Assembly (NCBI RefSeq): GCF_001757355.1
Contig: NZ_MINO01000035.1
Location: forward strand, 1 to 41,875
Length of the DNA stretch: 41,875 nucleotides
Origin: Sphingobium phenoxybenzoativorans
GTDB lineage: Bacteria > Pseudomonadota > Alphaproteobacteria > Sphingomonadales > Sphingomonadaceae
Direction: 5' to 3'
In this document: in pieces, positions 31,920 through 41,081 of the stretch
Position numbering within the stretch: position 1 is the stretch's first letter
How the letters are laid out: every line of letters starts with the position of its first letter
Notes under the pieces: generated by a model
What the model was told of the DNA's origin: nothing
The model's input: the letters and a program-made list of their open reading frames with translations, nothing else
Databases searched by the model: none
Program-made: the position numbers and the translations under genes

Positions 31920-33323
31920 ATGTCCGCCCATTATCAGCCGCAACCGCGAAAGCCTCTGCCGGACGGGTTCCTTGAGGATGTGCGCGCACTCCTGGGCGAC
32001 CGGCTCCAGCTTGGCGAGGCGATCCGGGCGCAGCACGGGGCGAGCGAGACGCATTTCGAACCGGCCCTGCCCGACGCCGTCGCCTATCCGCACTCGACCG
32101 AGGAGGTCGTCGCGCTGGTGAAGCTCTGCGTCGCGGCGGAGGTGCCGCTGATCCCGTTTGGCGCGGGCACGTCGATTGAGGGGAACACCATCCCCGTGCG
32201 CGGGGGCATCACGATCGACCTCAGCCAGATGGACGCGATCCTGTCGGTCAATGCGGAGGATTTCGACTGCACGGTGCAGGCGGGCGTCCGCCGCGAGCAG
32301 TTAAACGAGCATCTGCGCGATGTCGGCCTGTTCTTCCCGATCGATCCGGGCGCGAACGCCACGATCGGCGGCATGGCCTCCACCCGCGCATCCGGCACCA
32401 ACGCCGTGCGCTACGGCACGATGCGCGACGCGATCCTGTCGCTGCGCATCGTGACGCCGGACGGTCGCGACATCCGCACCAGCCGCCGCGCACGTAAGTC
32501 AGCCGCCGGATATGACCTCACCCGCCTGATGATCGGCAGTGAGGGGACGCTCGGCATCATCACCGAAATCACTTTGCGCCTGCACGGCATACCGGAGGCG
32601 ATCTCCGCCGCCGTATGCAGCTTCGACACGCTGGAGGGCGCGGTCGACACGGTGGTGCAATCCATCCAGATCGGCATTCCGCTCGCCCGCGTCGAAATAC
32701 TCGACGACCTGCAGATGCGCGCCTGCAACCGCTGGTCGAAGCTCGATTATCCCGAACTCACCACCTTGTTTTTCGAATTCCACGGGTCGCAATCCTACGT
32801 GGACGAGCAGGTTCGAACGGTGAAGGACATTGCCGGCATGAATGGCGGCGGTGAATTTCGCTGGTCGAACCTGCCCGAAGAACGCTCGAAATTGTGGAAG
32901 GCCCGGCATGAGGCCTATTATGCCGCGGTCAATCTGCGCTCCGGCGCGATCGGCTGGGCGACGGACGTATGCGTGCCGATCAGCCGCCTCGCCCAATGCA
33001 TTACGGAGACGAAGGCGGACCTCGACAAGTCCACCATCCCCGCAACGATCCTGGGCCATGTCGGCGACGGCAATTTCCATGTCGTCTTTTCCATCGATCC
33101 CAACGCGCCGGAGGAAATGGTCGAGGTGGAGACGATCAACGCCCGCCTCGTCGAGCGCGCGCTGGCGATGGACGGCACCTGCACCGGCGAACATGGCATT
33201 GGCATCGGCAAGCAGGAATGGCTGGTCGCGGAACTGGGCGACGCCGTCGACATGATGCGCATGATCAAGCGGGCGCTGGACCCCAAGGACCTGTTCAACC
33301 CGGGCAAGATCTTCGCGCTCTAG
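31920..33323 (+). CDS. dld: FAD-linked 2-hydroxyacid dehydrogenase (D-lactate dehydrogenase, cytochrome-type)
   Basis: A 467-residue flavoprotein of the vanillyl-alcohol oxidase fold. The FAD motif PFGAGTSIEGNTIPVRGGITID (about 80-101), PIDPGANATIGGMASTRASGTNAVRYG (about 141-167), the C-terminal HVGDGNFH (about 379-386) and GTCTGEHGIGIGK (about 420-432) are those of D-lactate dehydrogenase (cytochrome) and its GlcD-like relatives. It oxidises a D-2-hydroxyacid to the oxoacid and passes electrons to cytochrome c or quinone. The gene is 5 nt after the receptor stop. D-lactate is the best-known substrate; other hydroxyacids are possible. GntR/FCD regulators such as LldR often control lactate genes, which suits the regulator at 35681. 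Confidence 0.88.
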   Translation: MSAHYQPQPRKPLPDGFLEDVRALLGDRLQLGEAIRAQHGASETHFEPALPDAVAYPHSTEEVVALVKLCVAAEVPLIPFGAGTSIEGNTIPVRGGITIDLSQMDAILSVNAEDFDCTVQAGVRREQLNEHLRDVGLFFPIDPGANATIGGMASTRASGTNAVRYGTMRDAILSLRIVTPDGRDIRTSRRARKSAAGYDLTRLMIGSEGTLGIITEITLRLHGIPEAISAAVCSFDTLEGAVDTVVQSIQIGIPLARVEILDDLQMRACNRWSKLDYPELTTLFFEFHGSQSYVDEQVRTVKDIAGMNGGGEFRWSNLPEERSKLWKARHEAYYAAVNLRSGAIGWATDVCVPISRLAQCITETKADLDKSTIPATILGHVGDGNFHVVFSIDPNAPEEMVEVETINARLVERALAMDGTCTGEHGIGIGKQEWLVAELGDAVDMMRMIKRALDPKDLFNPGKIFAL

Positions 33324-33345
33324 CGTGTCGTTTGTGAAACAAAAT

Positions 33346-33429
33346 CCGTTCGCCCTGAGCTTGTCGAAGGGCTGCCCTTCTTCAGCGTTGAGAAGAAGGA
33401 CAGGGCTTCGACAGGCTCAGCCCGAACGG
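33346..33429. repeat. Paired REP-like repeats, facing, downstream of dld
   Basis: CCGTTCGCCCTGAG + CTTGTCGAAGGG at the left and GCTTCGACAGG + CTCAGCCCGAACGG at the right form one long inverted repeat. The centre holds CCCTTCTTC and GAAGAAGG, inverted as well. It could make a stable mRNA end for dld, with no T-run. Copies of the half-unit are at 1496/1633, 21625 and 27808. Confidence 0.75.
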
Positions 33430-33519
33430 TGGAGATGGTCCTGATTTAACACCGGACTCTACCTACGAACCAACTTGCTTCGCCCCCTGAACCACTCAGC
33501 AAGGCAGTAAGGAATTGCA

Positions 33520-34845
33520 ATGAACAGCCCCTGCTCCGTCGCCATGCCCTTGGGTGACGAGGTTGAACCCTCTTTCCTGCGGTCGATTGTCCCGCTCCTC
33601 ATCCTCGCGCTGGCGATGGCCTCCGGCTTCACGATGATGACATCGTTCAGTCTGGTGCAGGAGGCCGCCAAGGCGGAAATGCGCCTGAGTGACCAGATAT
33701 TGGGGATCGTGCAGGGCGTGTCCGCCGCCGTGCCGCTGGTGCTGTTCTCGATACCCATCGGCATTCTCGTCGACCGCACCAATCGCGTCCGCCTGCTGAT
33801 CGGCCTGGGGATCATCTGGACCTTGGGAACATTTCTGACGGCGGTGGCGCAGAGCGTGCCCATGCTGTTCATCGCGCGAATGCTGGCGGGGATCGGCACG
33901 ACCGGCGGACTGACGGCGGCCCTGTCGCTTATCGCCGACCTGTGCATGCCAGCCCAGCGGGGCCGGGCGCTGCTGATCGTCACGCTCGGCAAGAGCCTGG
34001 GGCAAGCGGCCGCCTTCGCACTCACCGGCTGGCTTCTCGGCCTGTTCCTGACCCATAGCGCGCCCGCATGGTTCGGCGGCATGCCCCCGTGGCGCAGCAC
34101 CCATATGGCGCTCGCCCTGATCAGCATGGCGGCGATCCTGCCCCTCCTCCTCATGCGCGAACCCGCCCGGCGGGAGGTCGCCGCCAGCACCCATGCGCCG
34201 TTCAAGGTGGTCGCGCATGAACTCTGGGCGCGCCGCGCCTTCCTGATCCCGTTGTTTCTGGGGCAGGTCAGCGTCGTCATGGCCGATGCCGCCGCCGCCA
34301 TCTGGGCGTCGCCTGTCCTTTCGCGCAGCTACGGCCTCGCGCCGCAGGATTTTGCCGGATGGATGGGCGTGCTGATTTTCCTGACCGGCGTGCTCGGCGC
34401 GATCCTGGGCGGCTTCGTCGCCGATCTGGGGCAGAAAAGCGGGCGGCGCGGCGGCCTGCTGATCGGCGCGGTCGTGGCTGCGGGCATCGGCATTCCCGCG
34501 GCGCTCTATCCGGTCGCGCCATCGGTGCCGCTGTTCGGCGTCGCCCTTGGCCTGATGATCCTGTGCGGCACGATCACCGGTCTCTGCACCTCGGTCGCGC
34601 TGACGGTGTTCATGCCCAATGAAGTGCGCGGCCTGTGCATCGGCGCGTTCATCGCCATCGCCGGGCTGATCGGCTTCGGCATTGCGCCGACGCTGGTGAC
34701 ATGGGTGTCCGCCCTGCTCGGCGGGGAAAGCCATCTGGGTCAGGGCCTCGCCATTGTCGGCGTGATCGTCAGCGCGATTTCCCTCGCCGCCTTCTTTGTC
34801 GCCATGCGCCGCGCGCCCGCAGATGCCGTTCACGAACCTATCTGA
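33520..34845 (+). CDS. MFS transporter (spinster-like / organic solute)
   Basis: A 441-residue inner-membrane transporter with about 12 helices. The MFS signature GILVDRTNRVRL (loop 2-3) is present, with a related sequence in the second half (GGFVADLGQKSGRR) and a central cytoplasmic loop (MREPARREVAAS). The overall pattern recalls the spinster-like/hexuronate MFS groups. It is probably the inner-membrane partner of the TonB receptor. SD AAGGA is six bases ahead of ATG 33520. Its last codons (GAA CCT ATC TGA) form part of the operator at 34836-34850, so gene and regulatory site overlap. Confidence 0.85.
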   Translation: MNSPCSVAMPLGDEVEPSFLRSIVPLLILALAMASGFTMMTSFSLVQEAAKAEMRLSDQILGIVQGVSAAVPLVLFSIPIGILVDRTNRVRLLIGLGIIWTLGTFLTAVAQSVPMLFIARMLAGIGTTGGLTAALSLIADLCMPAQRGRALLIVTLGKSLGQAAAFALTGWLLGLFLTHSAPAWFGGMPPWRSTHMALALISMAAILPLLLMREPARREVAASTHAPFKVVAHELWARRAFLIPLFLGQVSVVMADAAAAIWASPVLSRSYGLAPQDFAGWMGVLIFLTGVLGAILGGFVADLGQKSGRRGGLLIGAVVAAGIGIPAALYPVAPSVPLFGVALGLMILCGTITGLCTSVALTVFMPNEVRGLCIGAFIAIAGLIGFGIAPTLVTWVSALLGGESHLGQGLAIVGVIVSAISLAAFFVAMRRAPADAVHEPI

Positions 34846-34850
34846 TAGCT
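34836..34850. promoter_or_regulatory. 15-bp palindromic operator, araC-gntR site 1
   Basis: ACCTATC-T-GATAGCT, 6 of 7 positions paired. It overlaps the MFS stop codon (34843-34845). With site 2 it makes a perfect 16-bp inverted repeat around an 8-nt spacer (ATTGCAAA). Confidence 0.7.
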
Positions 34851-34851
34851 A

Positions 34852-34879
34852 TTGCAAAAGCTATCAGATAGGTTATGCT
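34852..34879 (+). promoter_or_regulatory. Candidate araC-gntR promoter
   Basis: TTGCAA (34852-34857), a 16-nt spacer and TATGCT (34874-34879) lie 20 nt before the ATG of araC. Operator site 2 fills the spacer, so bound repressor would exclude RNA polymerase. Confidence 0.4.
34859..34873. promoter_or_regulatory. 15-bp palindromic operator, araC-gntR site 2
   Basis: AGCTATC-A-GATAGGT, the exact inverse of site 1, centred 23 bp from it, between the candidate -35 and -10 boxes. Confidence 0.7.
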
Positions 34880-34898
34880 CGCCCAAAAGGAGAGAGCA

Positions 34899-35684
34899 AT
34901 GGACGCAATCACTGTCATGGACAGGATAGACGTATCCCCGGAAATGATCAGCCTGGTCGGAACAGGCTCGGTTGGTTCCGATATTCCTTGCGCTAACACC
35001 GTCGCGTTCCTCATCGCTTTTGGCGTCGCCGAAGCGCCTCCAACCCTCTGCTTCCATGCCCGCCCGGCCCGCGAAATTCTGGACGCGGATCTCGGTAATC
35101 GCTTGATCCTGATCGTAAAAAGCGATGCTTGCCTGCGCATATTGGGCCACCCGCTTTCGTTGCGCGACGGCGGCGCCTATCATCTTCCCGCACCTCTCAG
35201 GGCCATCGCATTCACCATTCGCGATTGCGGCTTGCCGGAGGGTGCGCGCACCCCCTACCGCCTGGCCAAAAGCATCGAACTGCTCTGCGACATATTGCGC
35301 GCCCATGCCGATGGCGCAGTGATCCCGGTGGGCGCGGATGGCGTCCTCACCCATGCCGACAGCCAGCGCGTGCTGGCCGCCCGCCGCCTGATCGACGAGC
35401 GCTGGTCCGAAAAGCTGACGCTCGACATGATCGCGCGGTCCTGCGGCCTGAACCGGGCGAAGCTGACGCGCGGCTTTCGCGACATGTTCGACTGCAGCGT
35501 CGCCGACGCGATTTCCGACCAGCGGCTTGGCGAGGCCGGACAGATGCTGATCGCAACCGACCTGCCGGTTTCGTCGATCGGCTACCGGTGCGGCTATCTC
35601 AACAATGCCAGCTTCACCCGCGCCTTCGCCCGGCGCTTCGGGCTTGCCCCGACGCAATATCGCGCCCACAGGCTGGCGGCATGA
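34899..35684 (+). CDS. AraC-family transcriptional regulator
   Basis: A 261-residue protein with a C-terminal AraC DNA-binding domain (about 158-258): ARSCGLNRAKLTRGFRDMF is the first helix-turn-helix, and SIGYRCGYLNNASFTRAFARRFGLAPTQYR is the second, with the family signature. The N-terminal half (MDAITVMDRIDVSPEMISLVGTG...) is an unrecognised sensor region containing several Cys residues (about C30, C51, C78). ATG 34899 is selected by AGGAGAG about five bases ahead; an earlier ATG at 34875 lies on the operator and is less likely. It overlaps gntR by 4 bp. Confidence 0.88.
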   Translation: MDAITVMDRIDVSPEMISLVGTGSVGSDIPCANTVAFLIAFGVAEAPPTLCFHARPAREILDADLGNRLILIVKSDACLRILGHPLSLRDGGAYHLPAPLRAIAFTIRDCGLPEGARTPYRLAKSIELLCDILRAHADGAVIPVGADGVLTHADSQRVLAARRLIDERWSEKLTLDMIARSCGLNRAKLTRGFRDMFDCSVADAISDQRLGEAGQMLIATDLPVSSIGYRCGYLNNASFTRAFARRFGLAPTQYRAHRLAA

Positions 35685-36388
35685 GCACCAGGCCAACCGA
35701 TGCGGGCGGATCGCTCGTGCATCAGGCGGTGCAGGCGGTGCGCAGCCACATCCGCCTTCATGACATGAAGGTTGGCGATACCCTGCCCGGCGAGGGGCAG
35801 TTCGCCACTGAACTGGGCGTCAGCCGCGCGGTGATGCGGGAGGCGTTCGGCGCTCTGGCCGCGCTCAAGCTGATCGATGTCGGTAACGGCCGCCGCGCGC
35901 GGGTCGGTGCCATGGACGGGTCGGTCATCGGCGCGTCGCTCGACCATGCCGTCTCCACTGCGCAGATCAGCGTTGCGGAGGTGTGGGACGTGCGCCGCAC
36001 GGTCGAGGTGCGCATCGCCGCCCTCGCGGCCGAGAAAAGGACCGATGCGCAGGCGGAGCGCATCCTGGGTCTGGCCGAGGCGATGGCTGGCGCAATGGAT
36101 GACCAGCAGCACATGATCCAATATGACATCGCCTTCCATGAGGCCATCGCACAGGCCGCAGGCAACGCGCTGTTCGCGCAGATCGTCCAGTCCTTCGCGC
36201 CGCTGATGGAGGTCGCCGTGCCGCAGGCGTGGCGCACCCGCACCAGTCAGGAGCAGAAGGATAATACGATAGAGCTGCACCGCGCGCTCGCCCGCGCGAT
36301 CTTCGACGCTGATCCCGCCAAAGCCGCCGCCGCGATGGAGGCGCATTTCGTCACCTCCATCGGCGACATGCTGCGGGGCCAGGGGTAA
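35681..36388 (+). CDS. GntR-family regulator, FadR/FCD type
   Basis: A 235-residue repressor/activator. The winged helix-turn-helix is at 15-70 (PGEGQFATELGVSRAVMREAFGALAALKLI), and a helical FCD effector domain at about 95-225 (DVRRTVEVRIAALAA, DIAFHEAIAQAAGN, ELHRALARAIFDADPAKAAAAMEAH) with the Asp/His residues that usually bind a metal and a carboxylic acid ligand. ATG 35681 overlaps the araC stop (ATGA). It is the leading candidate to bind the four palindromes at 29680, 29698, 34836 and 34859; FCD proteins commonly use short, odd-length palindromes with a central base. It would then be autoregulated. Confidence 0.92.
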   Translation: MSTRPTDAGGSLVHQAVQAVRSHIRLHDMKVGDTLPGEGQFATELGVSRAVMREAFGALAALKLIDVGNGRRARVGAMDGSVIGASLDHAVSTAQISVAEVWDVRRTVEVRIAALAAEKRTDAQAERILGLAEAMAGAMDDQQHMIQYDIAFHEAIAQAAGNALFAQIVQSFAPLMEVAVPQAWRTRTSQEQKDNTIELHRALARAIFDADPAKAAAAMEAHFVTSIGDMLRGQG

Positions 36389-36536
36389 GCCGGAGGCGAT
36401 GTCGCCCCTATGATCGGGCCAAACGCCAAAATCATATGAAAACACTATGCAGATGGCCGCCTGCCAATCTCGCATTCAAATGACCGTCCCGCCTACATGA
36501 CCCTCCGCGGCCGACCCCCGGCCGATGGAGCATGAC
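36389..36536. other. Intergenic region before kdp operon
   Basis: About 150 bases between gntR and the kdp micro-ORF. It has an AT-rich patch (AAAATCATATGAAAACACTATG, about 36428-36449) that could hold a promoter or KdpE site. No convincing -35/-10 pair or inverted repeat was identified. Confidence 0.35.
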
Positions 36537-36620
36537 ATGCAGGATCTGGTCTGGATCAGCGCCCTTCTGGGGCTGTTTATGGCGAGCTTCGCCTATCTTC
36601 GCCTCTGCGGCGACGCTTGA
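36537..36620 (+). CDS. 27-residue membrane micro-protein upstream of kdpF
   Basis: ATG 36537 to TGA 36620 codes for MQDLVWISALLGLFMASFAY plus seven residues: one hydrophobic helix with an R-L-C tail. GGAG lies six bases ahead. Similar unnamed micro-ORFs with a helix and an R-x-C ending precede kdpF in many bacteria. It is separate from KdpF, which follows after 13 nt. An overlapping ATG at 36532, in the kdpF frame, would read through to kdpF but lacks this helix. Confidence 0.65.
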   Translation: MQDLVWISALLGLFMASFAYLRLCGDA

Positions 36621-36633
36621 GGGAGGCGCGGCG

Positions 36634-36723
36634 ATGACCCTCGACCTCTGGCTCGGCGCCATCACGGCCTCCGGGCTTCTCATCTACCTTACCCTGGCCC
36701 TGTTCCGGCCGGAACGCTTTTAG
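36634..36723 (+). CDS. kdpF: KdpF, small subunit of the potassium-transporting ATPase
   Basis: A 29-residue single-helix protein (MTLDLWLGAITASGLLIYLT...FRPERF) with the typical KdpF ending, where aromatic/Glu residues follow the helix. It sits against KdpA and stabilises the complex in the inner membrane. GGGAGG lies about eight bases ahead. kdpA follows after 9 nt. Confidence 0.85.
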   Translation: MTLDLWLGAITASGLLIYLTLALFRPERF

Positions 36724-36732
36724 GAGGCCGGG

Positions 36733-38436
36733 ATGACATTCCAGGGATTCCTGCTGATCGCCGCTTTCGTCGCGATCCTGCTGCTCATCGCCAAGCCTGT
36801 CGGCCTTTGGCTTTTCGCCCTTTACGAAGGGCGGCGCACGCCATTGCACACCGTGCTCGGCCCGGTCGAGAACGGCTTCTACCGGCTTGCCGGGATCGAC
36901 CCGGCGGCGGAACAGGGCTGGCGGCGCTATGCGATCCATATGATCGCCTTCAACGCGGTCCTGTTGCTGCTGACCTATGCCATATTGCGGCTGCAGAGCG
37001 TGCTGCCATTCAACCCGCTGCACTATCCGGGCGTATCGCCGGACCTGGCGTTCAACACCGCGATCAGCTTCACCACCAACACCAATTGGCAGAGCTATGC
37101 CGGGGAATCGACCCTGTCGAACCTCAGCCAGATGCTGGGCCTGACCATCCACAATTTCATTTCTGCAGCGACCGGCATTGCGCTCGCCTTTGCGCTGTTC
37201 CGCGGCTTCGCCCGGCGCAGCGCAAAGACCATCGGCAATTTCTGGGCCGATGTGACCCGCATCACGCTCTATCTGCTACTGCCCGCCTGCATCGTCTATG
37301 CGCTGTTCCTGATCGCCAACGGCGTGCCGCAGACGCTGGCCGGGTCGGTCGATGTCACCACGCTGGAGGGCGCGAAGCAGACGCTCGCCCTTGGCCCCGT
37401 CGCCTCTCAGGAGGCGATCAAGATGCTCGGCACCAATGGTGGCGGCTTCTTCAACGCCAACAGCGCGCACCCGTTCGAAAACCCCAATGCGCTCACCAAT
37501 TTCGTGCAGATGCTGTCGATCTTCGCCATCGGCTTCGGCCTCACCTGGACCTTCGGCAAGGCGGTCGGCAATGTGCGGCAGGGCTGGGCGATCCTCGCCG
37601 CCATGCTCGTCATCTTCCTCGCCGGCGTCACCGTCACCTACTGGCAGGAGGCGGCGGGCAATCCCGTGCTCCACGGCCTGGGCGTCGCCGGCGGCAATAT
37701 GGAGGGGAAGGAGGTCCGGTTCGGCATCGCCGCCTCCGCCTTGTTCTCGGTCGTGACGACGGCGGCGTCCTGCGGCGCGGTCAACGCCATGCATGACAGC
37801 TTCACCGCGTTGGGCGGCATGATCCCGCTGTTCAACATCCAGCTTGGCGAGGTCGTGGTCGGCGGCGTCGGGGCGGGCATATACGGCTTCCTGCTGTTCG
37901 CCATCCTCGCCGTGTTCGTCGCGGGCCTGATGGTCGGCCGCACCCCGGAATATGTCGGCAAGAAGATCGAGGCGCGGGAGGTGAAGCTCGCCATCCTGGC
38001 CATCGCCGTCCTGCCGCTGGTGATCCTGGGCCTCACGGCTGTCGCATCGGTCACGCAGGCGGGCCTTGCCGGGCCGCTCAACAAGGGGCCGCACGGCTTT
38101 TCGGAAATACTCTACGCCTTCACCTCCGCCGTGGGCAATAACGGCTCGGCCTTTGCGGGCCTGACCGCCAACACGCCCTTCTACAACGGCCTGCTGGGCG
38201 TCGCGATGTGGGTCGGCCGCTTCTTCATCATCATTCCAATGCTGGCGATCGCCGGAAGCCTCGCCGCCAAAAGCTATACGCCGGAAACCGCCGGTTCCTT
38301 CCCGACAACGGGCGCGCTGTGGACCGGGCTGCTGGTCGGCATCGTGCTGATCGTCGGCGGCCTCACTTTCCTGCCCAGCCTCGCGCTCGGTCCTGTCGCC
38401 GATCATCTCGCGATGATCCGTGGCCAACTCTTTTGA
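36733..38436 (+). CDS. kdpA: Potassium-transporting ATPase subunit A
   Basis: A 567-residue channel-like subunit with about ten helices that selects K+. The four pore-loop elements are visible: [12 protein letters not shown] (about 115-126), [19 protein letters not shown] (about 232-250), [20 protein letters not shown] (about 343-362) and [18 protein letters not shown] (about 466-483). The length matches the family. RBS AGGAGG precedes ATG 36733. It works with KdpB, KdpC and KdpF under K+ limitation. Confidence 0.97.
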   Translation: MTFQGFLLIAAFVAILLLIAKPVGLWLFALYEGRRTPLHTVLGPVENGFYRLAGIDPAAEQGWRRYAIHMIAFNAVLLLLTYAILRLQSVLPFNPLHYPGVSPDLAFNTAISFTTNTNWQSYAGESTLSNLSQMLGLTIHNFISAATGIALAFALFRGFARRSAKTIGNFWADVTRITLYLLLPACIVYALFLIANGVPQTLAGSVDVTTLEGAKQTLALGPVASQEAIKMLGTNGGGFFNANSAHPFENPNALTNFVQMLSIFAIGFGLTWTFGKAVGNVRQGWAILAAMLVIFLAGVTVTYWQEAAGNPVLHGLGVAGGNMEGKEVRFGIAASALFSVVTTAASCGAVNAMHDSFTALGGMIPLFNIQLGEVVVGGVGAGIYGFLLFAILAVFVAGLMVGRTPEYVGKKIEAREVKLAILAIAVLPLVILGLTAVASVTQAGLAGPLNKGPHGFSEILYAFTSAVGNNGSAFAGLTANTPFYNGLLGVAMWVGRFFIIIPMLAIAGSLAAKSYTPETAGSFPTTGALWTGLLVGIVLIVGGLTFLPSLALGPVADHLAMIRGQLF

Positions 38437-38448
38437 CGAGGGCATTCC

Positions 38449-40485
38449 ATGTCTCGCTCTAACCAGCCATCCCTGTTCACGGCCGACCTGATCACCGCCG
38501 CGCTTGGCGATGCAGTCCGCAAGCTCAATCCGCGGCAGCTCATCCGCAATCCGGTGATGTTCACCACGGCGGTCGTCGCGCTGCTGCTGACCCTGCTGCT
38601 GTTCGCCGGGCAGGACAGCCTGGGCATCGCCTTCAAGCTGCAGCTTGTCATCTGGCTCTGGCTGACCGTGCTGTTCGGCACCTTTGCCGAGGCGCTCGCC
38701 GAAGGACGCGGCAAGGCGCAGGCGGCGTCCCTGCGCGCCACCAAGGCGGAGCTGACCGCCAAGCGGCTGAAGGGCGATGGCGACGCCTATGAGGAGGTTC
38801 CGGCGACCGCATTGAAGGTCGGCGACCTGCTGCTGGTCGAGACCGGCGACCTGATCCCGTCCGATGGCGAAGTGGTCTGGGGCGTCGCCTCCGTCAACGA
38901 AGCGGCGATCACCGGCGAGAGCGCGCCCGTCATCCGCGAGGCGGGCGGAGACCGGTCCGCCGTGACCGCAGGCACCCGCATCCTGTCCGACCGGATCAAG
39001 GTGCGCGTCACCGTCAATCCGGGCGAGGGCTTCCTCGACCGCATGATCGCGCTGGTCGAGGGCGCGGCGCGGCAAAAGACCCCGAACGAGATTGCGCTGA
39101 CGATCCTGCTCGTCGGCCTCACCATCATCTTCCTGATCGCGGTCGCGACGATCCCCGCCTTCGCCAGCTATGCGGGCGGCGGCGTCCCCGTCGCGATCCT
39201 CGCCGCGCTGCTGATCACGCTGATCCCCACGACCATCGCCGCGCTGCTTTCCGCCATCGGCATTGCGGGCATGGACCGGCTGGTGCGGTTCAACGTGCTC
39301 GCCAAGTCGGGCAAGGCGGTCGAGGCGGCAGGCGACATTGACACGCTGCTGCTGGACAAGACCGGCACCATCACTGTCGGCGACCGTCAGGCCAGCATCT
39401 TCAGGCCGGTATCGGGCGCGACGCCGGAACATCTGGCCGAGGCCGCCCTGCTCGCCAGCCTTGCCGACGAAACGCCGGAGGGCCGGTCCATCGTCATCCT
39501 CGCCCGCGAAAAATATGGCGTCCGCGCGCAGGCGCTACCCGACAATGCGGAGGTGATCCCCTTCACCGCGCAGACCCGCATTTCCGGCGTCACCGTCAAC
39601 GGATCGACGATCCAGAAAGGCGCGGTGGATTCGATCCTGAACGCCAATCCGGATCTTGCCGGAACGGCTGCGGCCACGGAGCTGCGCCGCGTTACCGACG
39701 AAATCGCGCGGGCGGGCGGCACGCCGCTGGCCGTCGCGAAGGATGGCCGCCTGCTGGGCGCGATCTTCCTGAAGGATGTCGTGAAGGCGGGCATACGCGA
39801 ACGCTTTGGCGAGTTGCGGGCGATGGGCATCCGCACGGTGATGATCACCGGCGACAATCCGCTGACCGCCGCATCGATCGCCGCCGAGGCCGGGGTCGAC
39901 GATTTTCTGGCCCAGGCGACGCCGGAGGACAAGCTGGAGCTGATCCGCAAGGAACAGACCGGCGGGCGGCTTGTCGCCATGTGCGGCGACGGCACCAATG
40001 ACGCGCCCGCGCTGGCGCAGGCGGATGTTGGCGTCGCCATGAACACGGGCACGCAGGCGGCGCGCGAAGCCGGCAATATGGTCGATCTTGACAGCGACCC
40101 CACAAAGCTGATCGAGATTGTCGGCCTGGGCAAGCAATTGCTGATGACGCGCGGCGCGCTCACCACCTTCTCCGTATCGAACGACGTCGCCAAATATTTC
40201 GCGATTATCCCGGCGATGTTCGTCTCCATCTATCCGGGCCTTGGCGTCCTCAACGTCATGGGTCTCGCCACCCCGCAGTCGGCGATCCTTTCGGCGATCA
40301 TCTTCAACGCGCTTATCATACCGCTGCTCGTGCCGCTGGCGCTGCGGGGCGTCACCTACCGGCCGATCGGCGCGGGTCCGCTGCTCGCCCGCAACCTCGC
40401 CATCTACGGCCTGGGCGGCCTGCTCGCCCCGTTCGCCGGGATCAAGCTGATCGACCTTGTGGTCGGCGGCCTCGGCCTCGCCTGA
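38449..40485 (+). CDS. kdpB: Potassium-transporting ATPase subunit B (P-type ATPase)
   Basis: A 678-residue type IA P-type ATPase. Marks are TGES (155-158; Ser158 matches the serine whose phosphorylation inhibits E. coli KdpB), the phosphorylated Asp303 in DKTGTIT, the P-domain [20 protein letters not shown] and the KdpB-specific [17 protein letters not shown]. It hydrolyses ATP to drive K+ import through KdpA. The gene begins 12 nt after kdpA. No odd feature. Confidence 0.98.
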   Translation: MSRSNQPSLFTADLITAALGDAVRKLNPRQLIRNPVMFTTAVVALLLTLLLFAGQDSLGIAFKLQLVIWLWLTVLFGTFAEALAEGRGKAQAASLRATKAELTAKRLKGDGDAYEEVPATALKVGDLLLVETGDLIPSDGEVVWGVASVNEAAITGESAPVIREAGGDRSAVTAGTRILSDRIKVRVTVNPGEGFLDRMIALVEGAARQKTPNEIALTILLVGLTIIFLIAVATIPAFASYAGGGVPVAILAALLITLIPTTIAALLSAIGIAGMDRLVRFNVLAKSGKAVEAAGDIDTLLLDKTGTITVGDRQASIFRPVSGATPEHLAEAALLASLADETPEGRSIVILAREKYGVRAQALPDNAEVIPFTAQTRISGVTVNGSTIQKGAVDSILNANPDLAGTAAATELRRVTDEIARAGGTPLAVAKDGRLLGAIFLKDVVKAGIRERFGELRAMGIRTVMITGDNPLTAASIAAEAGVDDFLAQATPEDKLELIRKEQTGGRLVAMCGDGTNDAPALAQADVGVAMNTGTQAAREAGNMVDLDSDPTKLIEIVGLGKQLLMTRGALTTFSVSNDVAKYFAIIPAMFVSIYPGLGVLNVMGLATPQSAILSAIIFNALIIPLLVPLALRGVTYRPIGAGPLLARNLAIYGLGGLLAPFAGIKLIDLVVGGLGLA

Positions 40486-40496
40486 AGGATATTGCC

Positions 40497-41081
40497 ATGA
40501 CCAAGGATTTCATCACCGCTCTCCGCCCGGCGCTTGTCATGACCGCGCTGTTCGCGCTGCTGCTGGGTCTCGCCTACCCGCTGGCGCTGACCGGCATCGG
40601 ACAGGCCATCTTTCCGACGCAGGCGAACGGCAGCCTGATCGAACAGGACGGCCGGATCATCGGCTCCGCCATCGCCGGGCAGAATTTCACGAGCGACCTT
40701 TATTTCCATCCCCGCCCATCCGCCGCGGGCAAGGGCTATGACGGCCTCGCCTCCTCCGGCTCCAACCTCGGCCCCACCAGTCAGGCCCTTGCCGACCGGG
40801 TGAAGGGCGATGTCGCCGCTCTGCGCGAACCAGGCCGTCCCGTTCCGTCCGACCTGGTGACTGCCTCCGCATCGGGGCTTGACCCCCATATCAGTCCCGA
40901 TGCGGCTTTTTATCAGGTCGGCCGGGTTGCGCAGGCGCGCGGCCTGCCGCCGGAAACGGTCCGCGCGCTTGTCGAACAGAGCGTGGAGCGGCCCCTGTTC
41001 GGCTTTATTGGCGAGCCGCGCGTCAATGTTCTGAATCTCAATCGACGGCTCGACCGGATAGGCGCTAATAGGGGCCAGTGA
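40497..41081 (+). CDS. kdpC: Potassium-transporting ATPase subunit C
   Basis: A 194-residue protein with one N-terminal membrane helix (about 12-33) and a periplasmic domain. Family motifs are [16 protein letters not shown] (about 60-75), [27 protein letters not shown] and ARARGL-like [16 protein letters not shown]. It starts 11 nt after kdpB and its stop overlaps the kdpD start (GTGA). Confidence 0.97.
   Translation: MTKDFITALRPALVMTALFALLLGLAYPLALTGIGQAIFPTQANGSLIEQDGRIIGSAIAGQNFTSDLYFHPRPSAAGKGYDGLASSGSNLGPTSQALADRVKGDVAALREPGRPVPSDLVTASASGLDPHISPDAAFYQVGRVAQARGLPPETVRALVEQSVERPLFGFIGEPRVNVLNLNRRLDRIGANRGQ

Noticed and set aside
34875..34898. AraC start at the earlier ATG 34875
   Set aside because: It abuts the operator and candidate -10 and has no SD, whereas ATG 34899 has AGGAGAG at good distance.
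37276..39432. A 718-codon open frame on the minus strand
   Set aside because: It lies wholly over kdpA and kdpB, is rich in Arg/Gly/Asp/His, has no domain pattern, and is the expected mirror frame of high-GC coding DNA.
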